A stretch of DNA of 64,000 bases, taken from contig NZ_CP106841.1 of the NCBI RefSeq assembly GCF_027557445.1, positions 1,660,001 to 1,724,000 on the forward strand, read 5' to 3'. Below are positions 8,864 to 18,485 of the stretch, piece by piece. The position numbers and the translations under genes are program-made. The notes under the pieces were generated by a model. The model ran no database searches, was not told the DNA's origin, and was given only the letters and a program-made list of their open reading frames with translations. This DNA is from Paenalcaligenes faecalis (GTDB lineage: Bacteria; Pseudomonadota; Gammaproteobacteria; Burkholderiales; Burkholderiaceae_B). How positions within the stretch are numbered: the first letter of the stretch is position 1; every line of letters begins with the position of its first letter.

Positions 8864-11629
8864 TTAATGAGCCTGCCCCCAGTTATCACCCACTCCCACT
8901 TCTGCAGTCAAAGGAACGTCTAAATCCGCTACTGATCTCATTAACTCTGGCAGGTGCTGCACTAAAAGGTCCACCTCATCTGCGGGTGCATCAAACACTA
9001 ACTCATCATGCACCTGCATAATCATCAGGGTTTTCATTTGCTCAGCATCTAACCAGTTCTGTACCGCCACCATTGCTTTTTTAATTAAATCAGCCGCTGT
9101 ACCCTGCATCGGCGCATTAATGGCAGCACGCTCTGCGCCACGGGCTCGAGGCCCTTTTGCTTGAATATCGGGAAAATATAAACGACGCCCAAAAACCGTC
9201 TCTACATATCCCTGCTGTTTGGCTACCTCTTTTATGGTTTCCATGTAGCGTGCCACACCAGGATAACGAGCAAAATAGCGATCAATATATGATTTCGCCG
9301 CGGCATTAGTAATGCCTAGATTTTTAGCTAATCCATATTGCCCCATGCCATAAATCAAACCAAAGTTAATGGCCTTAGCAGCATGTCGCTGCTCGGCACT
9401 GACCTCGATAGGTTCAATATGAAAAATCTCTGCAGCGGTTGCCGTATGCACATCGCCCCCTTCAGCAAAGACACGTTGTAAATTTTTATCCCCAGACACA
9501 TGCGCCATAATACGTAATTCAATTTGCGAGTAATCCGCTGCCACTATTTTATCTTTAGAGGCAATAAAAGCATCACGAACCTGTCGCCCTTCTGGAGTAC
9601 GCACAGGAATATTCTGCAAGTTTGGGTCCGAGGACGCTAAGCGTCCAGTAATCACCGCAGCCTGCGCATAACGGGTATGAACACGCCCCGTTTGACTATC
9701 CACCATCTTCGGCAATTTATCTGTATAGGTAGATTTTAGTTTGGCAATCCCACGATATTCCAGCAAAAGCTTAGGCAGAGGATAGTCCAAAGCCAGTTCT
9801 TGCAAAACATCCTCGCTGGTTGAAGGAGCCCCGCCTGCTGTTTTACGTACGACAGGAATCCCCATTTTTTCGAACAGGATCTCTCCAACTTGTTTAGGCG
9901 AGTTCATATTAAAAGGCTGGCCCGCTAGCTCATAGGCCTGCTGCTCTAAATCGACTAACCTCTGCCCTAAAGCATGGCTTTGTTGCCCTAATAGCTCACT
10001 GTCTATCGCTACCCCATTTCGCTCTACCACGCCTAAAGTTACCGAGGTCTGTAACTCTAACTGATAGATATCTTCTAATCCGGGACGCTCTGTAATTTGA
10101 GGACGCAGTGTCTGATGCAAACGCAAGGTCATATCTGCATCCTCTGAAGCGTAGTGTGCTGCTGTAGCCACATCGACTTCATCAAACCCTATTTGCTTGG
10201 CCCCCTTGCCACAAATGTCTTCGTAGGATGTGCCTTTAAGTCCTAACCAGCGCTCCATAAGCTCTTCCATATTGACTCGCTTATGGGCCTCTAGCACATA
10301 CGCTTGCAACATGGTGTCATCTGCAACCCCTCGTAAAGCAATGCCTTCATTAGCCAATACATGGGTATCGTATTTAGCATTGTGCAATACCTTAGTGGGT
10401 GTCGCGTCCTCAAGCCAAGGAGTCAATAAAGCCAACACCTGCGCCTTATCGAGTTGCTCGACTTGATCTGTACCTCGGTGAGCCAAAGGAATATAACAAG
10501 CGTGTCCTGCCTGCACGGATAAAGACAACCCCACTAACTTAGCTTGCATTGGATCTAATGAGGTGGTCTCTGTGTCTAGCGCAACGCGATCGGCGTGCTG
10601 AATTACAGTTAGCCACTGCTCTAATGCCTCTTGAGTCAATACCGTCTGATACTCCGTACTATCAACTTGGGGGGATTGCGCCTCTATCACATCAGATTGA
10701 ATCTCTAGGGGTTGAGGTTTAGCTTCAAGGGCCTTGCTACGATCTTGCTCTGGCAGCTGATCTGCTTGTCCTGTTAGCTCTCTAAGCCACGTTCTAAAAC
10801 CGTACTCATTGTAATAGTGTTGCAATTGGCCCTTGTCCTCTGGGCGAGGCGCTAAGTGTGTAATTTCTGCAATGTCTTTGGGTAAATCGCAATCCAGTTT
10901 TATCGTCACTAATTGGCGAGTCAAATCAAACTGAGGAATAAATTCACGCAGATTATTTCCTACAACCCCTTTTATTTCTTGTGCATGTGCAATTAAATTA
11001 TCTAGGGTCTCGTACTGATTCAACCATTTTTGTGCTGTTTTAGGCCCAACTTTAGGAACCCCTGGGATGTTGTCAGAGGTATCACCAATTAACATTAAAT
11101 AATCAATAATTTGATCTGGACGTACCCCATATTTATCCATGACCCCTTGCTCATCCTGACGCTCATCTTTCATGGTATCGATCAACTCAATATGAGAATT
11201 AACCAATTGCGCCAAGTCCTTATCACCTGTGGATATAATAGTATGGATACCCTCTTGGGCCGCCTGATGCGCTAAGGTTCCTATGATGTCATCCGCCTCG
11301 ACCCCTGGCACACACAGCAAGGGCCATCCCATGGCTTGTATAATTTGGTGCAGAGGCGCAATTTGTTGCGCTAAGTCTTCTGGCATAGATGGTCGTTGCG
11401 CTTTATATTGCGTATACAATTCGTCTCTGAAGGTCTTGCCCTTGGCATCAAACACGCAGGCCATGTAATCGGCATTGATATCTTGCAATAATTTACGCAG
11501 CATATTTATCACCCCGTACATGGCACCTGTAGGCTCACCACGCGCATTGGTTAAATTACTACGTAACATCGCATAATAAGCGCGATATAAATAGCTGGAC
11601 CCATCTACTAGCAACAAGGTTTTTTTCAT
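8864..11629 (-). CDS. polA: DNA polymerase I
   Basis: The 921-aa protein carries all three domains: 5'-3' exonuclease (about 1-290; LLVDGSSYLYRAYYAM, GDKDLAQLV, SDNIPGVPKVGPKTA), 3'-5' exonuclease (about 330-520; VALDTETTSLDP retains the metal ligands) and polymerase (about 550-921; DYSQIELRIMAHVSGD, HAAKAINFGLIYGM, QVHDELVFD). It removes RNA primers and fills gaps. The start is the ATG at 11629 (MKKTLLLVDGSS), as in Bordetella-type homologs; the open frame runs 44 codons further upstream without support. Its start codon overlaps that of the divergent LOG gene within CATG. Confidence 0.97.
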   Translation of the reverse strand: MKKTLLLVDGSSYLYRAYYAMLRSNLTNARGEPTGAMYGVINMLRKLLQDINADYMACVFDAKGKTFRDELYTQYKAQRPSMPEDLAQQIAPLHQIIQAMGWPLLCVPGVEADDIIGTLAHQAAQEGIHTIISTGDKDLAQLVNSHIELIDTMKDERQDEQGVMDKYGVRPDQIIDYLMLIGDTSDNIPGVPKVGPKTAQKWLNQYETLDNLIAHAQEIKGVVGNNLREFIPQFDLTRQLVTIKLDCDLPKDIAEITHLAPRPEDKGQLQHYYNEYGFRTWLRELTGQADQLPEQDRSKALEAKPQPLEIQSDVIEAQSPQVDSTEYQTVLTQEALEQWLTVIQHADRVALDTETTSLDPMQAKLVGLSLSVQAGHACYIPLAHRGTDQVEQLDKAQVLALLTPWLEDATPTKVLHNAKYDTHVLANEGIALRGVADDTMLQAYVLEAHKRVNMEELMERWLGLKGTSYEDICGKGAKQIGFDEVDVATAAHYASEDADMTLRLHQTLRPQITERPGLEDIYQLELQTSVTLGVVERNGVAIDSELLGQQSHALGQRLVDLEQQAYELAGQPFNMNSPKQVGEILFEKMGIPVVRKTAGGAPSTSEDVLQELALDYPLPKLLLEYRGIAKLKSTYTDKLPKMVDSQTGRVHTRYAQAAVITGRLASSDPNLQNIPVRTPEGRQVRDAFIASKDKIVAADYSQIELRIMAHVSGDKNLQRVFAEGGDVHTATAAEIFHIEPIEVSAEQRHAAKAINFGLIYGMGQYGLAKNLGITNAAAKSYIDRYFARYPGVARYMETIKEVAKQQGYVETVFGRRLYFPDIQAKGPRARGAERAAINAPMQGTAADLIKKAMVAVQNWLDAEQMKTLMIMQVHDELVFDAPADEVDLLVQHLPELMRSVADLDVPLTAEVGVGDNWGQAH

Positions 11630-12329
11630 GTCTAATAATAAAGTTGTACGTTTACCGGCTTCGATGCAAATCCCAACCATCAGTAAAGAGTTGCAAACTG
11701 CTGCTGATACTCTACAGGAAATCGGTTGGGGTGTAAGTGTTTTTGGCAGCGCTCGGATCAAACCCGATCACAAATACTATCAGTTAGCCGAAGAACTAGG
11801 CCAGCGCTTAGCTAAGGCTAACTATCCTGTTATAGCGGGCGGTGGCCCTGGCATTATGGAGGCAGCAAATAAGGGTGCCTTTGAGGCTGGCGGCAAAAGT
11901 GTGGGCCTAAATATACGCCTACCACGTGAAACCACCAATAACCCATATCAGACACATAGTTTACAGTTTGAGTACTTTTACTCTAGAAAAGCCACCTTTT
12001 TTATGCATAGTGCCGCGTATATTGCGCTACCAGGCGGTTTTGGTACCTTGGATGAATTGTTCGAAGCCATCACCCTAGTCCAAACCAAAAAAAATCCGCC
12101 TGCACCTATTGTACTGGTTGGCTCTGATTTCTGGGCTGGTCTAATTGAATGGGTCAAAGAACAGTTAATTAGCCATGCGTTTATTGGGGTAAATGACGTA
12201 AACTTAGTCACTGTCACTGATGATTTGGACGAAGTCATACGCATAGTCAATAGCTGTTGCGCTCAAATAGCCGCCGACCAAGGCAAAGCTCCTGTGCTTC
12301 CCCAAGAGACGCCCTACACAAAGGACTAA
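11628..12329 (+). CDS. LOG-family protein (TIGR00730, Rossmann nucleotide hydrolase)
   Basis: The 233-aa protein has the LOG signature: VFGSAR near residue 38, the phosphate-binding GGGPGIMEAANKGAFEAGG near 66, and PGGFGTLDELFEAITLVQTK near 132. The family hydrolyses nucleoside 5'-monophosphates at the N-glycosidic bond (cytokinin riboside monophosphate phosphoribohydrolase in plants and some bacteria); older annotations as lysine decarboxylase are wrong. AAGG lies about nine bases before the ATG at 11628. An alternative ATG at 11664 (MQIPTISKELQ) would avoid the overlap with the polA start. It precedes an amino-acid transporter operon by five bases. Confidence 0.88.
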   Translation: MSNNKVVRLPASMQIPTISKELQTAADTLQEIGWGVSVFGSARIKPDHKYYQLAEELGQRLAKANYPVIAGGGPGIMEAANKGAFEAGGKSVGLNIRLPRETTNNPYQTHSLQFEYFYSRKATFFMHSAAYIALPGGFGTLDELFEAITLVQTKKNPPAPIVLVGSDFWAGLIEWVKEQLISHAFIGVNDVNLVTVTDDLDEVIRIVNSCCAQIAADQGKAPVLPQETPYTKD

Positions 12330-12334
12330 TCGAA

Positions 12335-13129
12335 ATGAAAAAAACACTAACTAAACTCGCTGCTGTGGTCCTTTTCACCACGGCTTCTCTGGCCCAAGCC
12401 TCTGAATTCAAAGAAATCCGTTTTGCCACCGAAGCGGGCTACCCTCCCTTTGAATTCGTTGCGCCCACTGGAGAAATCCAAGGGTTTAATATTGATATTG
12501 GCAATGAAATCTGTAAACGCCTTGAGGCTGAGTGCGTCTGGATTGACCAGTCCTTTGACAGCCTCATTCCTGGCTTACAAGCCAGAAAGTTTGATCTGGC
12601 TAACTCAACCATGACAGCCACTGATGCACGCCGCAAAGTCATTGATTTCTCAGCCCCACTCTATATTGTGGCATCACGTTTGGTTGCACATAAAGACAAA
12701 AACCTAGAACCAACGGTAGAGTCCTTAAAAGGTCTGCGTATTGGTGTACAGCAGGGAACCACCATGGAGACCTATGCGCGCAAAGAGTGGGCTCCTAAAG
12801 GAATTCAAGTCATCGCCTACCCAAGCTATACGAATGCCTTTACTGATTTAGCTGCCGGACGCATTGACGCCTCTTTCCAAGAAGCCCCTAATGCTGTAGA
12901 TGGCTTTCTCAATAAACCCGAAGGGGCAGATTTTCAGCTAACAGGTGACACCATCAAGGACAATGCTATCCTAAATGAACCTATTGCTATTGGCATACGA
13001 AAAGGCAATAAACAGCTTAAAGCGGCCGTGGATAAGGCCATTCAAAGCATGCTCGAAGACGGCACCATTCAATCGCTAAGCGAAAAATACTTCGAACCCA
13101 ACACCATCGAACTACCCTCTGGCCACTAA
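12335..13129 (+). CDS. Periplasmic polar/basic amino-acid binding protein of an ABC importer
   Basis: The 264-aa type-3 solute-binding protein starts at the ATG at 12335 (MKKTLTKLAAVVLFTTASLA), preceded by AAGGA; the signal peptide is cleaved near SLAQAS/E. The mature sequence has the HisJ/ArtJ pattern: EIRFATEAGYPPFEF, GFNIDIGNEICKRL, CVWIDQSFDSLIPGLQARKFD and STMTATDARRKVIDFSAPLY. That pattern is seen in arginine/lysine/ornithine/histidine receptors, but the exact ligand is not determinable. It begins six bases after the LOG stop and heads a four-gene transport operon. Confidence 0.92.
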   Translation: MKKTLTKLAAVVLFTTASLAQASEFKEIRFATEAGYPPFEFVAPTGEIQGFNIDIGNEICKRLEAECVWIDQSFDSLIPGLQARKFDLANSTMTATDARRKVIDFSAPLYIVASRLVAHKDKNLEPTVESLKGLRIGVQQGTTMETYARKEWAPKGIQVIAYPSYTNAFTDLAAGRIDASFQEAPNAVDGFLNKPEGADFQLTGDTIKDNAILNEPIAIGIRKGNKQLKAAVDKAIQSMLEDGTIQSLSEKYFEPNTIELPSGH

Positions 13130-13156
13130 GCCTCGTATAATCAAAGCCTTTGTCTG

Positions 13157-13187
13157 CAGAACCTGTGTATGTAGCATACAGGTTCTG
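13157..13187 (+). terminator. Hairpin between binding-protein and permease genes (attenuator or processing site)
   Basis: A perfect 10-bp stem CAGAACCTGT / ACAGGTTCTG encloses an 11-base loop. Only a short TCATTTT follows, so termination would be partial. Such hairpins commonly keep binding-protein mRNA in excess over permease mRNA. Confidence 0.65.
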
Positions 13188-13216
13188 TCATTTTCTGGCC
13201 TTTATCTTTTACTCTC

Positions 13217-13906
13217 ATGTTCTTAATGGGTTATGGCCCGCAATTATTAGCGGGTACGTGGGAAACCATTAAATTAGCCGTGTTATCGTTGATCGTTGCC
13301 GTCGTACTCGGCCTGATCGCTGCCAGCGCCAAGCTTTCTGCCAATCGTGTGGCGCGCTTTTTGGCGGCAACATATACCACGCTAATTCGCGGTATTCCCG
13401 ACATCGTTTTATTGCTATTGATCTTTTTCAGTATGCAAATCTACCTCAATGAAATAACAGATGCATTGCATTTGCCTTATATTGACATTGAGCCATTTTC
13501 TGCCGGTGTATTAACACTGGGCTTCATTTATGGTGCCTACTTTACAGAAACCTTTCGTGGCGCTTTTATGGCCGTTCCTAAAGGCCAAGCTGAGGCCGGA
13601 GTCGCCTACGGGTTTAGTCGTTGGCAAATCTTCAGCCGCATCCAGTTCCCGCAAATGATGCGTCATGCTATTCCAGGGCTAGGCAATAACTGGCAAGTAC
13701 TGCTTAAAGCCACTGCGCTCGTATCGTTAATTGGGCTAAACGATTTAGTTAAAGTGGCACAAAACGCAGGAAACGTCACCTTTAAAGTATTCTTATTTAT
13801 TAGTATTACGGGCTTGATCTATCTAGCGTTAACTACCGTATCTAACGGGGTACTTTATTTATTAGAAAAACGCTATTCAGTAGGCGTAAAGAAGGCTGAG
13901 CTATGA
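13217..13906 (+). CDS. Amino-acid ABC transporter permease (HisQ/ArtQ type)
   Basis: The 229-aa inner-membrane permease has about five transmembrane segments and the HisMQ EAA loop EAGVAYGFSRWQIFSRIQFPQMM near residues 120-145, which contacts the ATPase (shown in parts: EAGVAYGFSR, then IQFPQMMRHAIPGLGNNW). The TTLIRGIPDIVLLLLIFF segment is typical of the N-terminal domain. The ATG at 13217 has no obvious Shine-Dalgarno; an ATG three codons later is possible. It overlaps the next permease gene by four bases (ATGA). Confidence 0.9.
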   Translation: MFLMGYGPQLLAGTWETIKLAVLSLIVAVVLGLIAASAKLSANRVARFLAATYTTLIRGIPDIVLLLLIFFSMQIYLNEITDALHLPYIDIEPFSAGVLTLGFIYGAYFTETFRGAFMAVPKGQAEAGVAYGFSRWQIFSRIQFPQMMRHAIPGLGNNWQVLLKATALVSLIGLNDLVKVAQNAGNVTFKVFLFISITGLIYLALTTVSNGVLYLLEKRYSVGVKKAEL

Positions 13907-14616
13907 ACACGGTGCTTGAAGAATTTTGGCAAGGCTATCTTTACAGCAGCAACGGTCAACTTTCTGGCTTAGCTGTCACGCTTTGGCTGCTATCCATTTC
14001 GCTGGCCTTTGGGTTCGTTATCTCATTATTTATGGCTATAGGCCGTAACTCTGCTCGCCCATATATTGCTAAACCCATTTGGCTCTTTACCTATGTATTT
14101 CGAGGTACACCACTGTATGTACAGATATTGTTTATCTATACAGGTATGTATAGTCTTGAGTTCATTAAACAAACGCCAACACTAAATGCCTTTTTTCAAA
14201 GTGGCTTTAATTGCATGGTATTAGCTTTAGTATTGAATAACGTTGCCTATACGACTGAGATTTTTGCGGGCGCTATTCGTCAAACCCCTGCAGGAGATAT
14301 CGAAGCGGCTCGCGCCTACGGGATGAGCAAGAGCACTATGTACAGACGCATCATTTTACCTTCGGCCTTGCGCCGAGCATTACCGGCTTACAGTAATGAA
14401 ATTATTTTGATGTTACACGCAACCTCTTTGGCTTTTACGGCAACAGTCCCTGATATTTTAAAAATTGCTCGTGACGCAAACTCTGCCACCTATGAGACCT
14501 TTGCCTCTTACGGCTTGGCGGCTTTAATTTATCTCACTATTTCCTTTGTTTTTGTTGGCATTTTCCGTCAATTAGAAAAGCGTTTACTCTCGCACCTAAA
14601 CCCCAAATCCAATTAA
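13903..14616 (+). CDS. Amino-acid ABC transporter permease (HisM/ArtM type)
   Basis: The 237-aa second permease shows [19 protein letters not shown] and the EAA loop [19 protein letters not shown] with [15 protein letters not shown] following. It forms a heterodimer with the preceding permease in the inner membrane. Its start overlaps the end of the upstream gene by four bases, and the ATPase gene follows after four bases. Length is normal for the family. Confidence 0.9.
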   Translation: MNTVLEEFWQGYLYSSNGQLSGLAVTLWLLSISLAFGFVISLFMAIGRNSARPYIAKPIWLFTYVFRGTPLYVQILFIYTGMYSLEFIKQTPTLNAFFQSGFNCMVLALVLNNVAYTTEIFAGAIRQTPAGDIEAARAYGMSKSTMYRRIILPSALRRALPAYSNEIILMLHATSLAFTATVPDILKIARDANSATYETFASYGLAALIYLTISFVFVGIFRQLEKRLLSHLNPKSN

Positions 14617-14620
14617 CACC

Positions 14621-15394
14621 ATGTCCACACCCAAACTCTCCGTACAAAACATCCACAAAAGCTATGATCAGCATGAGGTCTTAAAAGGCGTATCGCTATC
14701 AGCTAATGCGGGGGATGTGATCTCTATCATTGGTTCCAGTGGTTCAGGAAAAAGTACTTTTCTGCGTTGTATTAACTTTTTAGAATTACCCAATCAAGGC
14801 CGTATACAACTAGACCAATTAGTGGTTGAAGCCATCACAAACAACAAAGGCAAGCCCGCCATCTCTGACTTGAATACACTTCGGGCTATGCGTACTCGCT
14901 TAGCCATGGTGTTTCAACACTTTAATTTATGGGGGCATATGAATGTAATAGCCAATGTGATGGAAGCCCCCACTCACGTCTTAAAAGTCAGTCGCAAAGA
15001 GGCGCAAGATCGGGCAGAACATTACTTAGATAAAGTAGGGCTACCTCGTGCAGCGCATAAGCAATACCCTGCTCATTTATCAGGTGGGCAACAACAACGG
15101 GTAGCAATTGCCCGCGCCTTAGCCATGGAACCAGAGGTTATGCTCTTTGATGAGCCTACCTCTGCTCTTGATCCTGAGCTAGTGGGTGATGTACTGCGTG
15201 TTATGCAACAACTGGCCGAAGAAGGCCGCACGATGCTCGTTGTGACCCATGAAATGGGCTTTGCACGTAACTTAAGCTCAGAGGTCATCTTTTTACACCA
15301 AGGCCTCATCGAAGAACAAGGTGCTCCTAAAGACATACTGGACAACCCACAAAGCCCTCGTCTGCAGCAATTTTTATCCGGTAATCTTAAATAA
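14621..15394 (+). CDS. Amino-acid ABC transporter ATP-binding protein (HisP/ArtP type)
   Basis: The 257-aa ATPase has Walker [14 protein letters not shown] near residue 38, a Q-loop in [14 protein letters not shown], the signature [15 protein letters not shown] near 155, Walker [13 protein letters not shown], and the H-loop VTHEMGFAR. The insert after Walker A (residues 60-85) with [12 protein letters not shown] is typical of HisP/basic amino-acid transporters. It closes the operon; the adjacent terminator lies 24 bases past its stop. Confidence 0.94.
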   Translation: MSTPKLSVQNIHKSYDQHEVLKGVSLSANAGDVISIIGSSGSGKSTFLRCINFLELPNQGRIQLDQLVVEAITNNKGKPAISDLNTLRAMRTRLAMVFQHFNLWGHMNVIANVMEAPTHVLKVSRKEAQDRAEHYLDKVGLPRAAHKQYPAHLSGGQQQRVAIARALAMEPEVMLFDEPTSALDPELVGDVLRVMQQLAEEGRTMLVVTHEMGFARNLSSEVIFLHQGLIEEQGAPKDILDNPQSPRLQQFLSGNLK

Positions 15395-15417
15395 CCTGTA
15401 TTTTTCTACTGAAGCAT

Positions 15418-15448
15418 AAAAAATGGACTGCATTGCAGTCCATTTTTT
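15418..15448. terminator. Bidirectional terminator between ABC operon and typA
   Basis: ATGGACTGC (15423-15431) pairs perfectly with GCAGTCCAT (15435-15443) around a three-base loop, with A and T runs on either side. It terminates both convergent operons. Confidence 0.92.
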
Positions 15449-15467
15449 ATTAACAAAGATTAATCAC

Positions 15468-17285
15468 TTAATCTTCACGTGCGTGCTTACGACGCTCATG
15501 CTCTTTTAAGTAGCGTTTACGCAGACGAATAGACTTCGGTGTTACCTCTACCAACTCGTCGTCATCAATAAAATCAACCGCATACTCTAGACTCATGCGA
15601 ATCGGTGGAACCAAGTCCACGTGCTCATCTTTACCAGAGGAACGTACGTTCGTTAGTTTCTTTTCACGAATTGGATTCACAATCAAGTCATTATCACGGC
15701 TGTGAATACCAATAATCATACCTTCGTAGACCGGATCATTAGGGCTCACAAACATACGACCACGCTCTTGAAGTTTCCAAATGGCGTAAGCAACCGCTTC
15801 ACCATCGTCTTGGCTAATTAGCACCCCATTACGACGCTCACCAACTGTGCCCTCACGCATAGGACGGTACTCATCATAAATGTGACTCATTAAGCCTGTA
15901 CCACGCGTCAAGGTCATGAATTCACCTTGGAAACCGATCAAGCCACGAGCAGGAATGCGGTATTCTAAACGGGTACGACCACGACCATCAGGCTGCATAT
16001 CCAACAAATCACCCCGACGACGGCCTAACTCCTCCATGATACCGCCCTGATGACTGTCTTCAACGTCAACCGTTAGCAGCTCGTATGGTTCCATTTTGAC
16101 GCCATTTTCTTCACGAATTAATACACGTGGACGAGATACAGCTAGCTCGTAGCCCTCGCGACGCATATTTTCAATCAGAATCGTTAGGTGTAATTCTCCA
16201 CGACCACACACTTCAAATGTTGTGTCATCACCCGTATCATTTACGCGCAAAGCAACGTTAGACTTCAACTCTAGATCTAAACGATCACGAATTTGACGGC
16301 TAGTGACGAACTTACCTTCGCGACCGGCCAGCGGGGAAGAGTTAACCATAAAGTTCATGGTTAAGGTGGGTTCGTCAATACGTAGCAAAGGTAAAGGTTC
16401 AATATGGGCTGGGTCCGTTAAGGTACAGCCAATCCCAATTTCCTCAATACCATTGATTAGAACAATGTCACCGGCCTGAGCTTCAGGAACTTGTTGACGA
16501 TCTACGCCTTTGAAAGTTAATACTTGGTTAATACGGCCTTTGCTTTGTTCGCCGTCAGGACCAAATTTCACTACGACCTCTTGGCCTGCACGTACACGAC
16601 CGCGATTCACTCGACCTACACCGATCTTACCTACGTAAGAGTTGTAGTCCAGCGAACAAATCTGGAGCTGCAAAGGACCTTCAGGATCATCTTCACGCTG
16701 TGGCACATATTTTAAGATGGCCTCAAATAGCGGACGCATTGTACCTTCGCGGATATCTGGGCTGTCACCAGCAAAACCAGATAAACCCGAAGCATACACA
16801 ATAGGGAAATCTAACTGTTCATCTGTAGCGCCTAGCTTATCGAACAAGTCAAAGGTTTCGTTTACAGCGAAATCAGGACGAGCACCACCACGGTCAATTT
16901 TATTAACAACCACAATGGGTTTTAAACCTAATTCCAATGCTTTACGTGTCACAAAACGGGTTTGTGGCATCGGACCTTCAACGGCATCCACCAATAGCAA
17001 CACACCATCAACCATTGACAATACACGCTCAACCTCGCCACCGAAGTCAGCGTGTCCGGGAGTATCAATAATATTGATGTGTGTGCCTTCAAATTCAGCG
17101 GCACAGTTTTTAGCAAGAATCGTGATACCACGTTCTTTTTCAATGTCACCGGAGTCCATCACACGATCAGAAACGTGTTCATTTGCACGGAACGTGCCGG
17201 ATTGTTTTAAAAGCTGGTCGACGAGGGTAGTTTTACCGTGGTCTACGTGGGCAATAATCGCCACATTGCGCAAGGCGCGAGTCAT
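15468..17285 (-). CDS. typA: Ribosome-associated translational GTPase BipA/TypA
   Basis: The 605-aa protein has GTPase motifs [20 protein letters not shown] (residues 10-29), the RGITI switch, [15 protein letters not shown], and [14 protein letters not shown]. Domain II and two EF-G-like domains follow, with the family-specific [20 protein letters not shown] near 410. BipA aids late 50S assembly and growth at low temperature. It overlaps truB by four bases (17282-17285), as the last gene of the rimP-nusA-infB-rbfA-truB-typA operon. Confidence 0.97.
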   Translation of the reverse strand: MTRALRNVAIIAHVDHGKTTLVDQLLKQSGTFRANEHVSDRVMDSGDIEKERGITILAKNCAAEFEGTHINIIDTPGHADFGGEVERVLSMVDGVLLLVDAVEGPMPQTRFVTRKALELGLKPIVVVNKIDRGGARPDFAVNETFDLFDKLGATDEQLDFPIVYASGLSGFAGDSPDIREGTMRPLFEAILKYVPQREDDPEGPLQLQICSLDYNSYVGKIGVGRVNRGRVRAGQEVVVKFGPDGEQSKGRINQVLTFKGVDRQQVPEAQAGDIVLINGIEEIGIGCTLTDPAHIEPLPLLRIDEPTLTMNFMVNSSPLAGREGKFVTSRQIRDRLDLELKSNVALRVNDTGDDTTFEVCGRGELHLTILIENMRREGYELAVSRPRVLIREENGVKMEPYELLTVDVEDSHQGGIMEELGRRRGDLLDMQPDGRGRTRLEYRIPARGLIGFQGEFMTLTRGTGLMSHIYDEYRPMREGTVGERRNGVLISQDDGEAVAYAIWKLQERGRMFVSPNDPVYEGMIIGIHSRDNDLIVNPIREKKLTNVRSSGKDEHVDLVPPIRMSLEYAVDFIDDDELVEVTPKSIRLRKRYLKEHERRKHARED

Positions 17286-18034
17286 AATGCTTCCTTCTTG
17301 AGGTTGACTGGCTGTAATCCGGCCGGCAGATCTGACAGCGCGATGAGCGTTTGTTCCGGCTCAGACAGGTTTTGTAAGGCTTCGAGTTCTATGGAAGAAT
17401 CCAAAGTAAAAGGCCCGACTTGGGTGCGACGTAATGCTGTTAAATGACCGTAACAACCTAAAGCACGACCAATGTCTTGGGCTAAGGTGCGTATATATGT
17501 GCCTTTACTGCACTGCACAAATACACGTAATTCAGTGGGACTGTATTCAAGCAAATTTAATTGATGAATGAACACATCACGCGGGGGGCGCTCTAGTTCT
17601 ATACCCTGTCGAGCATATTCATATAACGGTTTACCATCGCGCTTTAACGCCGAATACATGGGTGGTATCTGTTGTATAGCACCTGTAAATTGCGGCAATA
17701 TGGCAATGACTTGTTCCTCTGTCACGCCAGTGAAATCTTCTGCATTTGCAACCACCGTTCCTGTTAAATCACCGGAGTCGGTTTCTGAGCCCAGCTGAAT
17801 GGTCGCCTCGTAGGCTTTATCCGCATCCAGAAGTAGGCCTGATAATTTAGTAGCCTTACCAAAACAGCACACTAATAGCCCAGTTGCAAAAGGATCTAAC
17901 GTGCCGGTGTGTCCGGCTTTGCGCGCGTCCATTGCTCGACGAGCGCGTTGTAATGCGTGGTTGCTGGATAGTCCAACGGGCTTATCTAACAGCAACACGC
18001 CGTCCAACAAGCGACCGCTTCGTCGGCTTGCCAT
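17282..18034 (-). CDS. truB: tRNA pseudouridine-55 synthase
   Basis: This 250-aa enzyme makes pseudouridine 55 in the T loop of tRNAs. The catalytic motif is [15 protein letters not shown] near residues 41-55, with Asp47 or close by as nucleophile. [22 protein letters not shown] and the [15 protein letters not shown] block near 170-185 are conserved. It starts 42 bases after the rbfA stop and overlaps typA by four bases. No PUA domain is evident at the short C-terminus, which fits the betaproteobacterial short forms. Confidence 0.96.
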   Translation of the reverse strand: MASRRSGRLLDGVLLLDKPVGLSSNHALQRARRAMDARKAGHTGTLDPFATGLLVCCFGKATKLSGLLLDADKAYEATIQLGSETDSGDLTGTVVANAEDFTGVTEEQVIAILPQFTGAIQQIPPMYSALKRDGKPLYEYARQGIELERPPRDVFIHQLNLLEYSPTELRVFVQCSKGTYIRTLAQDIGRALGCYGHLTALRRTQVGPFTLDSSIELEALQNLSEPEQTLIALSDLPAGLQPVNLKKEAL

Positions 18035-18075
18035 AATCTAATTCCTAAAGAGTTAACACAGAAAACGGCAACCGA

Positions 18076-18480
18076 CTACGGTTGGTCGTCAGGGTCGTCG
18101 TCAGGTTTGAGATCCGCGTTAAAAGGACGATTGGCCTGTTCAATGAGTTTACTCATTTCCATGCCACGTACTACGTGATCATCATAAAAGAAGCGCAAAG
18201 TCGGCACGGTGTGAATATGCAGCATTTTGTACAACTGCGAATACAACCAGCCGGCTTTGGCATTAAGAATTTCAGTTGCTGTCTCTGGCTCGGCGCCTAA
18301 GACAGTAAAATGAACTTTGGCATGAGCGTAGTCTGTGGACAGGTCCACACCCGTAAGGGTGATAAGACCTGCTTGAGACATATCGATCTCACGTTGAATT
18401 AGCTCGGCCAGATCCTTCTGGATCTGGTCTGCTAAGCGGACATTACGCCCGCTGATAGGTTTGGTTTTATGTCGTGCCAT
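18076..18480 (-). CDS. rbfA: Ribosome-binding factor A
   Basis: The 134-aa protein has the KH-like RbfA fold: [39 protein letters not shown], and [20 protein letters not shown], which is the conserved C-terminal signature. It is a 30S maturation factor that docks near the 16S 5' helix. It follows infB with a five-base gap. The acidic tail (DDDPDDQP) is common. Confidence 0.95.
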   Translation of the reverse strand: MARHKTKPISGRNVRLADQIQKDLAELIQREIDMSQAGLITLTGVDLSTDYAHAKVHFTVLGAEPETATEILNAKAGWLYSQLYKMLHIHTVPTLRFFYDDHVVRGMEMSKLIEQANRPFNADLKPDDDPDDQP

Positions 18481-18485
18481 AAAAA

